This document shows positions 24,301 through 34,805 of a stretch of DNA of 64,000 bases, piece after piece (position 1 is the stretch's first letter; each line of letters opens with the position of its first letter). The DNA lies in the NCBI GenBank assembly GCA_020064725.1, contig JAGTWJ010000001.1, positions 5,952,001-6,016,000 of the forward strand, given 5' to 3'. The notes below the pieces were generated by a model. The model was not told the DNA's origin. It made no database searches and was given only the letters and a program-made list of their open reading frames with translations. The translations under genes were made by a program, and so were the position numbers. This stretch comes from Drechslerella dactyloides (taxonomy: Eukaryota; Ascomycota; Orbiliomycetes; Orbiliales; Orbiliaceae).

Positions 24301-24759
24301 GAGTCGGTCAAAGTCGAACGAATCTGGGTTGTAGTTGCTTGGGTCCAGGATTATGTGTAACACCGATTGGCTACCGGTCCCCGTGGCCAGCAGGTCTTGG
24401 AGCTTGTAGGGCTGTTTGAATCGTGTGTCTCGACCATTCATAAGCTCCTTAAACACGTCTGCGTCCGAGTCTGTAGCCTTGCCGCGTTCGTTGAACGCCG
24501 TGGCCAGCGATTCATGGAGAGCGGTGGTGTCTCTCTGTTTTTTCTTATTTTTCTTGTCCGACCTGCCATTTCCAAGGCGGTCCAGAAGGTTCTTCCGCTC
24601 TTCTGACGTGGGGCTCGACTGGAATAGGTGCTCTAGAGCGTTTCGCGCAGCTTGACAAGCATCTATGGCTGCATCGCTGGCCCTCCTCCGACCGGTATTC
24701 ATCGTCGATGCTCGCTTTATTGCTATTGCTGCCTCTGGTTCCATTGTTGCGGCAGACAT
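21323..24759 (-). CDS. Ankyrin-type/subtilisin-like (peptidase S8) intracellular protein
   Basis: Seven exons on the minus strand: 24759-23592, 23511-23018, 22963-22925, 22833-22637, 22569-22512, 22430-22116, 22069-21323; 1005 aa. The donor of the last intron is uncertain (GTGCCC at 22115 or GTAGAG about 12 bases earlier). The N-terminal 390 residues are helical with ankyrin-like units (SVLHIIL, GRPPLFAVL, GTAVHLAIE, GRSCLHIAL). The middle has the WDWRRMD and TLYLYCSGTKAVLEAW motifs I associate with fungal ankyrin-S8 proteins. The C-terminal 350 residues are a subtilase: Asp664 in VALIDDGV, His710 in GGHGTV, Ser902 in YNGSSLSCALASG, and a probable oxyanion Asn824 (CANPD). The full triad suggests an active protease. 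There is no signal peptide, so it should act in the cytoplasm. It is divergent from the NLR-like gene at 25415. Confidence 0.88.
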
Positions 24760-25414
24760 CTACTGGTAGCTGTGGTCTTGATAACAATCATGCCCAGCGC
24801 CGGAGTAAAGTCGCCTCTAGAAGCGAGCTAGTGTTAGGAGGAGCATTCTACTCGAATGGAAAGAGGGGCGCCGTACTTTGTTTGACACCAGTCACGCCTG
24901 CTAGGTAATAACACCCAGCAATTCTATCTCCCAAGGCCCGACTTGTGCTCCTGGCGCAGAGACGACATACCAAATAAACGCTTACCTAGGTACCCTATGG
25001 ATGCATTTTCAGTCAGGATCCACGGTGGAGTAGCCCTCCAACGGCGACTAGCGCTAGTCTTGTTGTATTCTCTGACATCGATCTCGTAGTACCCAGCGGG
25101 TAAACGGGCTCTGGTCGGACGAGCCGCAGCGCGGCTAACCCAATCCACACCATGTCAGCGGTGGGTCGCCATGCACGCCAGGAGGGGTCCTGCGCTTTGT
25201 GAGTGTTTTGTCTCACTTGGGCCGCCCGCACGGCAGCGCTGTCCAGTTCCGAACTTGGCGTGCCCGGCACTCCTTTACCAGGCACAACATAAAGAATGAT
25301 GTCGATGCCCGGCCCAGACATAGATCAATGACAGCGACGACGTGCCACTAAACATCTCACCTAGGGCCCTCTTCACTGCAGTACTGGTCCTCGTTGGCCA
25401 GTTTGTCCGTCGCT
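24760..25414. promoter_or_regulatory. Bidirectional promoter region between the S8 gene and the NLR-like gene
   Basis: These 655 bp separate the start codons of two divergent genes (24759 on minus, 25415 on plus). No other gene is visible, so both promoters must lie here. Shared sequence may couple their expression. No specific factor site could be assigned. Confidence 0.65.
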
Positions 25415-28400
25415 ATGGCGGGTACCGCAGAGAGCAAGAGCAGATTCGCGAATAGCTTGGAAGTCATCTCTGGCCAAAACATAGGGAACCCGTCGTTGGA
25501 GTACGTATTGCCTCTGGCGCATCAATTGATAGCACGAACAAAAGGGTCATTCGCGACGGTTAACTCGTTTCCGGTATGAAGCATCGTCGCCGTTCATGGC
25601 TTCGGCGGCCATAATCGTCAATCGTGGACTACCAACGTCGCCGGGGATCAGAAAGAATGCATGTGGCTCAAAGACCTGTTGCCCAAGCGCCGCCTCTCTA
25701 TGGTCCGGGTGATGGAGTTCACCTACGCGTCGATGGCGACCGGCCACTCCAGCGTTCTCTCGTCTAGTGAACTCACTGAAATCGCCCAGCTTCTGCTCGA
25801 GTCTTTGCTATTGAAGCGGAAAAGCACCGTACGTTTTTTGATTCAAACGGACCGGTTTGCCGGGTTTTATAGCCGCGCGGGAATGGCAGACTGAGAATGG
25901 CCCAGTCCAGGAGCACCCCGATTGTCTTCATCGGACACGACCTCGGCGGAATCATCGTGAAGAAGGTATGGAGACAGTTGGTTGCTGCTATGGACCACGC
26001 TCACTCGTCACGCTCAGGCCCTCGTCATGGCTGAAAATGACGCAGCCTTCCATGCTATTTCGCAGCTCAGCAATCGCCTGGTAGGCCACATTCCCAAGAA
26101 TAACCTGGGACCGCTTGTTTATCAGGATCTAAGATGTAACTTTTAGGTGTTCTTTGGGACTCCTCACCGTGCATTGAGCACATCCTCCTGGGAGGATCTG
26201 ATCTTTAACGTGCTCTCCTCTTATCCGCAGTCGATGGCGGGCAATCTGAATATGGCAACTCGGGTCAAGTCCTTCTCGAGGGCTGTCGAGCGGCTCTCTG
26301 GTGATTTTCTCTCCCTACCTATCCGGCGATGCATTATCAATGTCTACCAGGAGCCAGGTGGGCCTAATGACGACAACACTGTTAGTTGACCATTTTCCTC
26401 TTTCTCTTCTGCGGCACCACACTGCATCAACCGCAGCCCAAGATCTAATGCAACTCGACATTCAGCGTTGACGGTTCGTGCCAGGTTATCGAACGCTATT
26501 CCGCTACCACTGGGCTAGCTCACGAAATCAACATTGGGCGTCCGTTAAGACATGGTGATATTTGTAAATTCTCGGACGATGGACCGGAACTGTCTTTGAT
26601 GCTCAAGGAGTTCACGGCAGGTATTGTTGTCCTACCAATCATCAACTTTCCAAGAACGAGAACCGGCCAAGTTGTACTGAGAAAACGCGCTATAGAGACG
26701 GAGTCGACCTACGCGGAATGCCTCTCTGCCTTGTTCAACATCTCGCCGTCGTTGGCGGTCCTCGAAGATGAGCAAGACATCTGCATGCAGTCGCAAGCCG
26801 GGTTGCAGGCCGAATACGAAAACTGGCGGCAGTCTTCGTCATCCGGCATCATCACCACCCGCAGCCTCCGAGGTGTTGGCGAGAGCCTCAATGCTCGCTC
26901 GCTGTTTCGGGAGCTGAAGAAATCCTGCCCCAGCACGAGCTACTTCGCCTTTAGCGAGAGTGACGTCCGAAAAACCCACGCCGTGTCATTCCTGAGCTCG
27001 ATTGTTTTCCAAGTTCTCAGTCAGGACCCCACCAAGTTCCAAAGGATCGAAAGTCTCTACACGGACATGAAATCGTCCAAAGCCTGGACGCAGGCCGGAT
27101 TCCTTGTGCTCTTCCGGTCCCTGTTGGATCAGGAGAGCAAAGGCCCGCTATACCTGGTCATCGACGGCCTCCACAAGTGTGACCACTCCCGGCAGGAGCT
27201 CCTGGACGCCCTTCTGGTGATCTTCAGTAATGAGCACATGCCTACAAAGGTGAAGATTGCGATATTCTCTCAGGAGCGCCAGGACCTTGAAGAAGCCTTT
27301 GCCAAGTTTGGCAAACTTCGTATGGACGGCCCGACTACGAGTAACACCTCGCTGAAGCTTTTGGCCAGTGCGCTAGCCGAGAATGTGGCCGCCGGCGTCC
27401 CTGACCTTTCACCTCTCAGGCCTCAAATCTCCGAGGCCCTGGGAAGATGCACCAGCTCCACAGAGTTGTACATCGCCCTGCACTCTCTGCGCAATATGGA
27501 TGTTACTCCGCGCAGCTTGGTGACACTCAGAGAGCAGATCGATATGCTGCCCCTACAGGTCAAAGAGAGCGTCGCAGCCTGGTGCAATTCTTTGGGAGCA
27601 TGGCCCCAGGCGGCTTTAGGTTGGATCATGTGCGCGAAGAGGCCCCTGAGGCTCAAAGAGCTAGCGACGGCCGTGGCCCTGACGGACAGCGATGGCAAGT
27701 TTGATGCACATCTTGATCTGGAAAAGATGCCCTTAGACATGGCGGCGGAGCTGAGGTCTGTGTTTGGTCCTCTGCTGAGAATCGAGAATGGGAAGGTGCT
27801 CTTTAGTACCGACACCATCAAAGAATGCGTTCATGGCGTGGTGGTAGCGGATGCGCAAGCATCTTCAGAGAAGGAGGCAAAGTTGGCTGTCATCCCAGAC
27901 GATGCTCGAATCACCAGGATTTTGCTCGAGTACCTCTCATCCGAGGAGTTTACGGCACAGATTGACAAAGCACTCGAGCTAGCCGAATATATCCAGCCTG
28001 AGGGGCCCCAGTTTGATCTGACCAACTACGCGGTGCAATTCTGGCCGGCACACTACCGGGCGGTCCAAAAGCACGACTCGCAAACCGAGACTGTGCTTGA
28101 TTTCCTCGAGGGAGGCAACAAGATGCTCGTGTTGTCCAAGCTCTTCTCGAAGCTGAGCATCGCGGTTCCGCCCCCGGACGTCAGCGTCAGCGACCCGCTC
28201 ACCTTCGCTGCTCAGCTGGGGCTAGCCAGCATCGTGGAGGCGCGAGAGAAGGAGCTGGAGGGTGCGAACCGCGAGCTCGCCATCAGCCTGGCCAGCTGGA
28301 GCGGATACGCCGACGTTGTGGAGATCCTCCTGCGTGACGCCGAAAAGACGAGGTCTTGCGACCTGCTGAGAGCCCTGAAGTATGCCTCGGCCCGCGGATA

Positions 28401-31400
28401 CGACGACATCGTGGAACAGCTACTGGAGCCACTAAAGTCGGCCAAGGACCTGCCGTCTGCACCCTTCGACGAGCTGATCTGCCAGTCTACGCGGCTAGGG
28501 TACGAGCGCCAAGTGTCCTTGTTCCTGGATTCCGGCGCCAGAGTCGAGGCGTGTTCCGACGGGAAGACGCCACTGCAGCACGCGGCACAGAATGGGCATG
28601 TGTCAATCGTGCGCTTCCTATTGGAGAAGGCAGGAGCCGACGTCAATTCGAAGGCAAGCGAAAGCAGGAGCCCACCAATCCTCCTGGCTACGGAGGGAGG
28701 TTACCAGACCGTTGTCGAACACCTGCTCGCGTTCGACGCTCACATTGCGAGCCTGCCCCTCGATACTGAACAGAGCACAGCGCTGCATCTGGCTGCTGAG
28801 AAGGGCCACGAGGGAATCGCGAGACTTCTCGTCGATCATGCCGCGAAGGCCGGTTTCGAGCCGCCGAGCAGCAAACAGGAGGCCACCGCAAAGGCATCAT
28901 CATCTATACTCGACGTCAAGGACGTGCTTGGGAGGTCGCCGCTCATACTAGCATGCTACGAGCAGCATGTCGCGGTTGCCATGCTGCTATTGAAGCGAGG
29001 GGCGAACGTCACGCTGGCCGACAATGAGGACCACACGGCGCTATATTACGCCACGCTTCCCGGCTGCGAGCCTTTATGCGAGGCGCTAATCGAGCGCGCG
29101 CACGCCGTGACTGACTTCAAGGACATTGGAGCGATATTCCTCGGCGCCGCAAAGTACGGATTCGTCAATGTTGTCCGGTTATGCCTTGTGTCCGAGGCCT
29201 TGCTTGGTGAGAATGATGTGTCGTTGAGAAACTTGGTGGGTGAATTGGGGAAGACCGCTCTCCACTATGCCGCCGAGTTCGGGCACCGCGACATTGTATC
29301 CCTTCTATTGGAGGCCAAGGCACTTGCGGACGAGGTCGACAATATGGGGCGTACGCCGCTGACCCGCGCGGCTGTGGCTGGGGAGATCGATATAGTGAAG
29401 GCTCTCCTGGCCGCGGGCGCCAACCCGCTACGAAAGGACACTGGTAACCAAACCATTGTGGCCCAGATCGCGTACGATAGCAAATGCACTTCTGTTCACG
29501 CGGACATCGTCGAAATCCTACTAGACGCTGGCGTTGACCCTAATGCGATAAGCGACGGTCGCCGGACAGCGCTGCACTGGGCCGTTTTGGGGGAAGCTTC
29601 GGACGTCGCGGAGTGCCTGCTGCGATACAAGGCAAACCCGGACATCAAGAGCTCGAGTCAGTGGAACGCCCTGCATTTTGCGGCCAGGAACATTTCAGCT
29701 AGCAGCCTGAAAGTGGCCAGAATTCTGATCGATGCCGGGATGGACCCGCTCGAGGAGGACGAGGACGGCTGGATTGCCCTCCATATCGCGTCCAGATGGG
29801 GCAACGTCGCCATGTTGGAGATGCTGTGGACAGTAGCGCCTGGCTCCCTGGATAGGGTGGCTACTGATGGGCGCAACGTCATCCACTTCGGATACGACGA
29901 ACCCGGCTCGATCAAGTGGGCAGCGGAGCACAAGGTGGATGTCAATTCCCTGACCGCGACCCAGGAAACCGCCTTGATGATGGCCGGTTCCCATCCGAGG
30001 CCCGACTGTGTCAAGGTGCTCCTGGACAACCTCGCCGACGCGACCTTGCGAGACGGGCGTCTGATGACTGCTCTGCACTACGCAGCTTGTGGCGGCAGCC
30101 CGGAGGCCGGCCAGCACTTGCTAAAAGCGGACCCGAGCATTCTGTCGTGGGTAGACGAGTCTAATCTCACAGCGATGCATCTCGCGATCCGGAAGGGCAA
30201 GCCGCAGTTCGCGTTGATGCTGCTCGAGGAGTACTACACAAAAGCCGACGTGTCGGTGCTGAATCTGGCGGCTCGGGAGGACGGCGAGACGCCGCTGATC
30301 AGCGCGGTCCGGGGGGAGCAGGAGCTGGTCGTCGAGAGGCTGCTGGAGCTGGGCGTCGACGCCAGCGCGAGGTCGGCACGCGGAGACACCGCCCTGATCA
30401 CCGCCGTGGCCCGCTCCAGCAAGCCTATGATGCGCCGACTGCTCAACCCCAACATCGCGTGCCCCGTGGACGTGAATGCCGGCGACAAGCAGCACGGGAC
30501 CGCGCTATACCGGGCAGCCGCGAACGGCCTGCTCGGCGTGGTCCAAGAGCTCATCACCCTCGGAGCCGACGTGAACGTCGAGGGCGGCGAGTTCAACACG
30601 GCCCTCTGCGCCGCCGCCGCCGGCGACTTTGGGGACGTGGTCAAGTTCCTACTCAAAAAGGGGGCAGACGCTCGAAAGCCCGGTGGTAGGTTCGCCAATG
30701 CGATAAGCGCTTCGCTGAACTCAACCGCCTTCTTCCTCGTCCCTGAGATGCTGGTTGAGGCGGGGGCGGATGTGAACGCCGCGGACGCCCAGGGCCGCAC
30801 TGCCCTGCACATCGCCGCGAGCCGCGCCACCAGCATGGTCGAGGTGCTGCGCGAGTTTGGGGCAGACTTCACCGCTCAGGACAAGCAGGGCCGCACCGTG
30901 TTCCACCACGCGGCGATCGGCTGCGACGCCGACCTCATCTTCAATCTTCTCGAGGACGACAACCTGAGCGACCTCAACGTTGCGGACGCGCATGGTTGGA
31001 CCCCGCTGCACTGGGCCGCCCGGCAGGACGGCAGCCAGGAGGTGGCCGAGATCCTCATAGAGCACGGGGCGGACGTCACGGCGACGACCCCGGACGGCTG
31101 GACCCCAGAGAACATTGCCGTCTTTCACGACGCGACCGACATGGCCGAGATGATGGTAGAAGCGGCTCGGAAGCGAGCCCAGCCGCCAGCAGCAGGCGAC
31201 AGATCCGGCGAGGGCGACCAGCCCTCAGACTCGGCTACCGAAGACGAGGAGCAGGCGCCCGAATCCAAGGCTTGGAGGACCGGGTTCCGCCACCGGCCGA
31301 GCATCGCTTGCGACGGCTGTTTCCAATCTGTGAGTTGGTTTCCTGACATCAAATGAAAAGCAAACCCGCCAGCAGAATGGCTTGCCAACAGACAGTGAAA

Positions 31401-31608
31401 CCGTCGCTAACTTCTTACTTTTTTTTTTTTTATTACAAAAAAGCCCATCTTTGGCGCGCGCTGGCGTTGCATCGACAGCCCGAATTTTGACTACTGCTTC
31501 AAGTGCTACTGGAGCGCCAAGGACACGCACCCAGGCCAGAACTGGGAGAGGTTGCCGGAAGACTGCCGCGACGACGACAGAAAGCCCGGGTACGCAGAGG
31601 CCTGTTAG
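25415..31608 (+). CDS. NLR-like protein: alpha/beta-hydrolase, degenerate NACHT-like NTPase, ankyrin repeats, ZZ finger
   Basis: Exons: 25415-25500, 25582-25828, 25906-25965 (or starting at 25873), 26018-26080, 26147-26380, 26485-31329, 31444-31608; about 1899 aa. Residues 28-230 form the alpha/beta-hydrolase common at the front of fungal NLR-like proteins (LDIVAVHGFGGHNRQSW, IVFIGHDLGGIIVKK, VFFGTPHRA). The nucleophile-elbow Ser is Asp123. Residues about 330-620 match the NACHT region, but the P-loop reads LRGVGESL (Lys replaced by Glu363) and Walker B reads YLVIDGLHKCD (usual DALDEC). About 28 ankyrin repeats cover about 796-1790 (TPLQHAAQNGH, TALHLAAEKGH, TPLHWAARQDG). An acidic linker leads to a ZZ-type zinc finger (about 1835-1880) completed by the last exon. 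In such proteins the repeats sense a ligand and the N-terminal domain is the effector; the altered residues suggest a non-catalytic or modified role. Confidence 0.88.
31444..31608 (+). other. Last exon of the NLR-like gene, completing the ZZ zinc finger
   Basis: The preceding exon ends in HRPSIACDGCFQS before GTGAGT. After a 114-nt intron with a long T tract, this exon gives PIFGARWRCIDSPNFDYCFKC and then a THPGQNW segment. The order (C-x2-C, I-x-G-x-R, C, F-D-Y-C-x2-C, H) is that of a ZZ finger. One usual Cys is Ser1857. The stop is TAG at 31606. Confidence 0.85.
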
Positions 31609-32714
31609 CAGCACTTGTAGCGAAGTGCAATGGAACCATCACGAATCAGATGCAGAAAAAATAACAAAGGGGGGGAAATCGCGGGAGATGATGCTAGCCC
31701 GTTGTGGTGATGGACTAGACAGATACGGATTCGGACGGCGCCGATAATTAAGTAGACCGTTCGCAATGTTGTCACCATCTACTTCTATGAAAGACAGACT
31801 TGTTATAAAAAGACAAGAAGTAAAAGAAAAGGGAACTGTCATGAGGGAACAAGCAAGATTCTCTTTGGTAAGTGAGTGGTTGTAATCCAGCTGCAGCTGG
31901 GCGTACGGGATGGATGTAGTGGTGCAGCTTGTTATAGAGGTGCCTGTGATCTGCTCATTGAAGCGAGTAATGGTATTGGAGTGGACACTGTTAGTAGAAT
32001 TAATCTAGAACTGCTTAACGCTTTCTTCTGGGCGCGAGCAGTCTTGCGGTATACTGTTTTTGTACTCCCAAGACCACGTACCTAATCCAGAGGATCTAGG
32101 TGAGTACTTTGTTGGATATTGTATCGTCAACGATAATGGATCGTTTCTTGATTGACGCATTTTCTTTAAAGACGACGTCTAACTTGCAGGAGGATTAACT
32201 TGGTTAAATAACCCTATACCCCTTATACTTTAATTTACAGATTCCGAATTAACAGGGACGTATACGTAAAGCCTCCTATACAAGTATTGATCACAGAAAT
32301 TTCTAATAGCAGAGCTCTAGAGTGGGGGCACAGCTAAGGTCCGGACAAGCACATTACGTGAAGTTCCTTATAATGTAAGTTCTCTGATTTGATCTTCGTT
32401 CTATTCTAGCTATATTACCGATATCGTAAGGTAGTCTTTGTAACATGTATCTGGTCTCGGGATATGTATCGGCGTATATGAAGACTAAAATATATAGACT
32501 GCCTTATGTGCGCTCTATCCGTAAGGTTGAAAAAAGCCCGGTGTATGTTCCGATATACATAAGTATGTAGGCATATATTCAGGATCTTGGGTCAGGTTGG
32601 CAGTGAGAACGTGGCATGCACTTCACATAGTATTTCTCGAGTATAGCCTCCTCGTTTCATCGAGCAAGCTAGTTCTGGCTTTAGTTCGAGGCATTGCATG
32701 ACTGCCTCACCAGT
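31609..32714. other. Intergenic, between convergent genes, AT-rich
   Basis: 3' flanks of the NLR-like gene and of the beta-rich protein gene. The AT-rich part from about 31.8 kb has no open frame of note and no recognised repeat. Confidence 0.6.
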
Positions 32715-33965
32715 CTACACTTTTGGCCCTATGCTTTCCAACTTGATGATCTCCTGGACTATATTGCGTTCTTCCTCCTCGAGAAAAAGCAGTCGCCTCA
32801 GCAAGTTTGCCTCGATCCTGACGGTCGAGAGTCGATCACGCAGCTCGGCGATCTTTTGGGCGACGTCTCCGCCACTCCCCGTGCCCAGGTTCTTTGGCGT
32901 CTCAGGCTTGGAAGTCGCCTCCGCGGCGGTTGCAGCCGGAGGGATCGCTGCTGGTACGACTGGGACGGCTTTCTCTGCCGACTTTGGGTCAGAGATGAGT
33001 GCTCCGGTCGATTGGTCCGTGGGATTTACAAGCGCGGCCGCCTCGGGCGCGGGCTTCGGATTCCCATCCACCCAATCCCGTATGGTGATGAGACTCTTGT
33101 ACGCCTCCAGGTCCTCGTCCTGCAGATTGCGCAGGTCCTTGACCGTGCTGGCCCGGCTCTTCGCGGGGTCGAACATGATGTCCTCCCCCTTGACGTTCCT
33201 ACCGGACAGGGTGCGGCCGAAGCGATCCAGCTTGTCCTTGAGGTTGGTGTATCTGTCGGCCTTGCCGGATATGTTGATCTCCGCGCTGAACCTCTCGCCC
33301 AACGGGTCTCCCTGCACCTCGTTGCGCCTGAGCAGCACGACGGCTTGCATGAAGCTGGGGATGGCGCTGCCGGTGGCCTTGTTCTCGTACAGGCCCCAGA
33401 ACACCGTGTTACGCCGCTTCCGGCGGTTGAGGGAGAAGCCGTGGCCCAGCGCGCGCGTCACGCCCTCGACTCGCGCTTGGTCGGCGACCATGTCGGTCTT
33501 GGTGAGCTGCCAGGTGTACCCGACGCCGGCCTTGGCGGGGCCGTACGCGACCTCGAGGCTGGGGTTGACCGAGTGGCTGACCTCTCGCTGCGTCTCCGAT
33601 TTGGATATCGCCCACGTTTCGGACGGCGCGATGGCCTCCACGTCGCCGGCCGAGAAGGTGATGGTGATCTCGGCCTCCTTGACGCGCCGAAAGTTGCCGC
33701 GGGGCACGAAGGCGAATTGGAAGACGGCCAGGGTGGCGGGCTGGTCTTCGAACATGAACCCGTGCACGACCTGCGCCAGGTCGCACTTCACGATGAGCGC
33801 GTCGCCCCCAATGTCGACGTCGATGAGGCCCTTGCCATCTCCGCCGTCTCCGACGTTGGTGTTTCTGATTTGGAACTTGGGCTCGGCGCCGATGTCGTCG
33901 GGGTCCCGCTCGGGCTCCAAGATGATGTCGAATTCCCTGTCGATTGTCGTCGTCGTCGTCGCCAT
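32715..33965 (-). CDS. Uncharacterised fungal protein: beta-rich domain plus C-terminal coiled coil
   Basis: A single-exon frame of 416 aa starting at 33965. I cannot name the family, but the sequence is protein-like throughout. Residues 1-130 look like beta strands (FDIILEPERDPDDIG, AVFQFAFVP, EAEITITFSAGDVEAIAP). Residues about 135-190 are Gly/Ala/Thr strands of alternating polarity (VNPSLEVAYGPAKAGVGYTW) that could form an amphipathic hairpin. Then follow VFWGLYENKATGSAIP and FMQAVVLLRRN, and a linker rich in Pro/Ala/Ser. The last 50 residues (IAELRDRLSTVRIEANLL, EEEERNIVQEIIKLE) should form a coiled coil. There is no signal peptide or membrane helix. I have the impression that similar proteins are common in filamentous fungi, but could not check. 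It sits next to the NLR-like gene and faces it tail to tail. A large open frame on the opposite strand is a shadow of this gene's GC-rich codons. Confidence 0.8.
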   Translation of the reverse strand: MATTTTTIDREFDIILEPERDPDDIGAEPKFQIRNTNVGDGGDGKGLIDVDIGGDALIVKCDLAQVVHGFMFEDQPATLAVFQFAFVPRGNFRRVKEAEITITFSAGDVEAIAPSETWAISKSETQREVSHSVNPSLEVAYGPAKAGVGYTWQLTKTDMVADQARVEGVTRALGHGFSLNRRKRRNTVFWGLYENKATGSAIPSFMQAVVLLRRNEVQGDPLGERFSAEINISGKADRYTNLKDKLDRFGRTLSGRNVKGEDIMFDPAKSRASTVKDLRNLQDEDLEAYKSLITIRDWVDGNPKPAPEAAALVNPTDQSTGALISDPKSAEKAVPVVPAAIPPAATAAEATSKPETPKNLGTGSGGDVAQKIAELRDRLSTVRIEANLLRRLLFLEEEERNIVQEIIKLESIGPKV

Positions 33966-34110
33966 GATGGTGACCGAGATGAGTCTCTTTCGACAGGAGC
34001 GGGGAGGATGACCATCCCGGCGGGGTTACCGAACAACTGGGCCGCTGGCCACAAGCGCAGTTTGATGGTTTAACGAACGACGTGGGTGTGTCTATAGGTA
34101 GGTACATGCC
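33966..34110. other. Upstream region of the beta-rich protein gene
   Basis: About 145 bp between the start codon on the minus strand and the inserted element that begins with a 16-bp direct repeat at 34111. Any promoter further out is now separated by the element. Confidence 0.5.
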
Positions 34111-34126
34111 TGCCCTCCGCCAACCT
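34111..34126 (+). repeat. Left 16-bp direct repeat flanking the inserted element
   Basis: TGCCCTCCGCCAACCT, identical to 34806-34821. The GC-rich repeat belongs to the COG4 leader sequence and not to the AT-rich element, as expected of a target-site duplication. Confidence 0.85.
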
Positions 34127-34805
34127 GATACTAAATATCAAGATGCATGAGTAGGTATAGTAGGTGCCCACAGATGTTATACCACTATTAAGTATCTACT
34201 ACCGAGATAAGTGCATACCTAATCTTGGATGGATACTGAAGATGGGTAGGTATTGGATATAGATGAAATAGCATGTTTACCGTTAAAATGAAGGGACGAA
34301 TAGTGAAATGTACACTTCAGTATATCCTAAATGAATATATCGACGTGGAATACTCGTGCTTGATGGTGCTTCTTCGTGAATGCGTCTCGTGTGACTTGCG
34401 ATAGATATATATTCTTGATATCATCAAAAGCCCAATTGACAAAGTAAAGGCTATCCAAGAATACACCAAGACTAGAATAGGTACAGCTACTGCAGTACAT
34501 ATTATCGAATCTGAAACCGATAATGGAGGTAGAAACTTGGTAGTACTTATATCAAGCTAGATATATCGATATCGCCGTTGCCAGAAAGTCGGGCCGAATG
34601 TGATCTCGAGGTCTTATCTCGAACAAGTGTAGACGCAGTTATATCTACAGTGCAAATTCCCATACCTGCCCAGCTTCATGCATACGCCCCGAGATTTAGT
34701 GACTATTGCTGGCGTCCGTGGATAGACTAAATATGGGTCAACCACATGCTCCCACACGAATACGCGCAAATGTGTTGGTCGTGATGTTCTGTCGAGCTTC
34801 AACCA
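34127..34805. mobile_element. 0.68-kb non-coding inserted element (dispersed repeat, copy B)
   Basis: An AT-rich segment bounded by perfect 16-bp direct repeats and related along its length to 20279-20957. It has no coding capacity, no clear terminal inverted repeats and no poly(A) end. A long, perfect duplication is more typical of target-primed insertion (LINE/SINE-like) than of LTR elements or most DNA transposons, but the class is undetermined. Its right end lies 48 bp upstream of the COG4 start codon. Many differences between the two copies are C-to-T/G-to-A changes, compatible with repeat-induced point mutation. Confidence 0.75.

Noticed and set aside
25577..25579. TGA taken as a nonsense mutation in the NLR-like gene
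   Set aside because: A GT-AG intron (25501-25581) in the right phase removes it and restores the conserved hydrolase motif.
26866..26895. Calling the NACHT-like module an active NTPase
   Set aside because: The P-loop Lys is Glu and the Walker B acidic residues are His and Lys; only the general layout fits.
32694..34073. Long plus-strand open frames (437-459 codons) over the beta-rich protein gene
   Set aside because: They lie antisense to the 416-aa frame, which has a normal protein composition. The plus-strand translations are biased to Arg/Leu/Gly/Val or Ser/Arg and have no motifs; they are shadows of GC-rich third positions.
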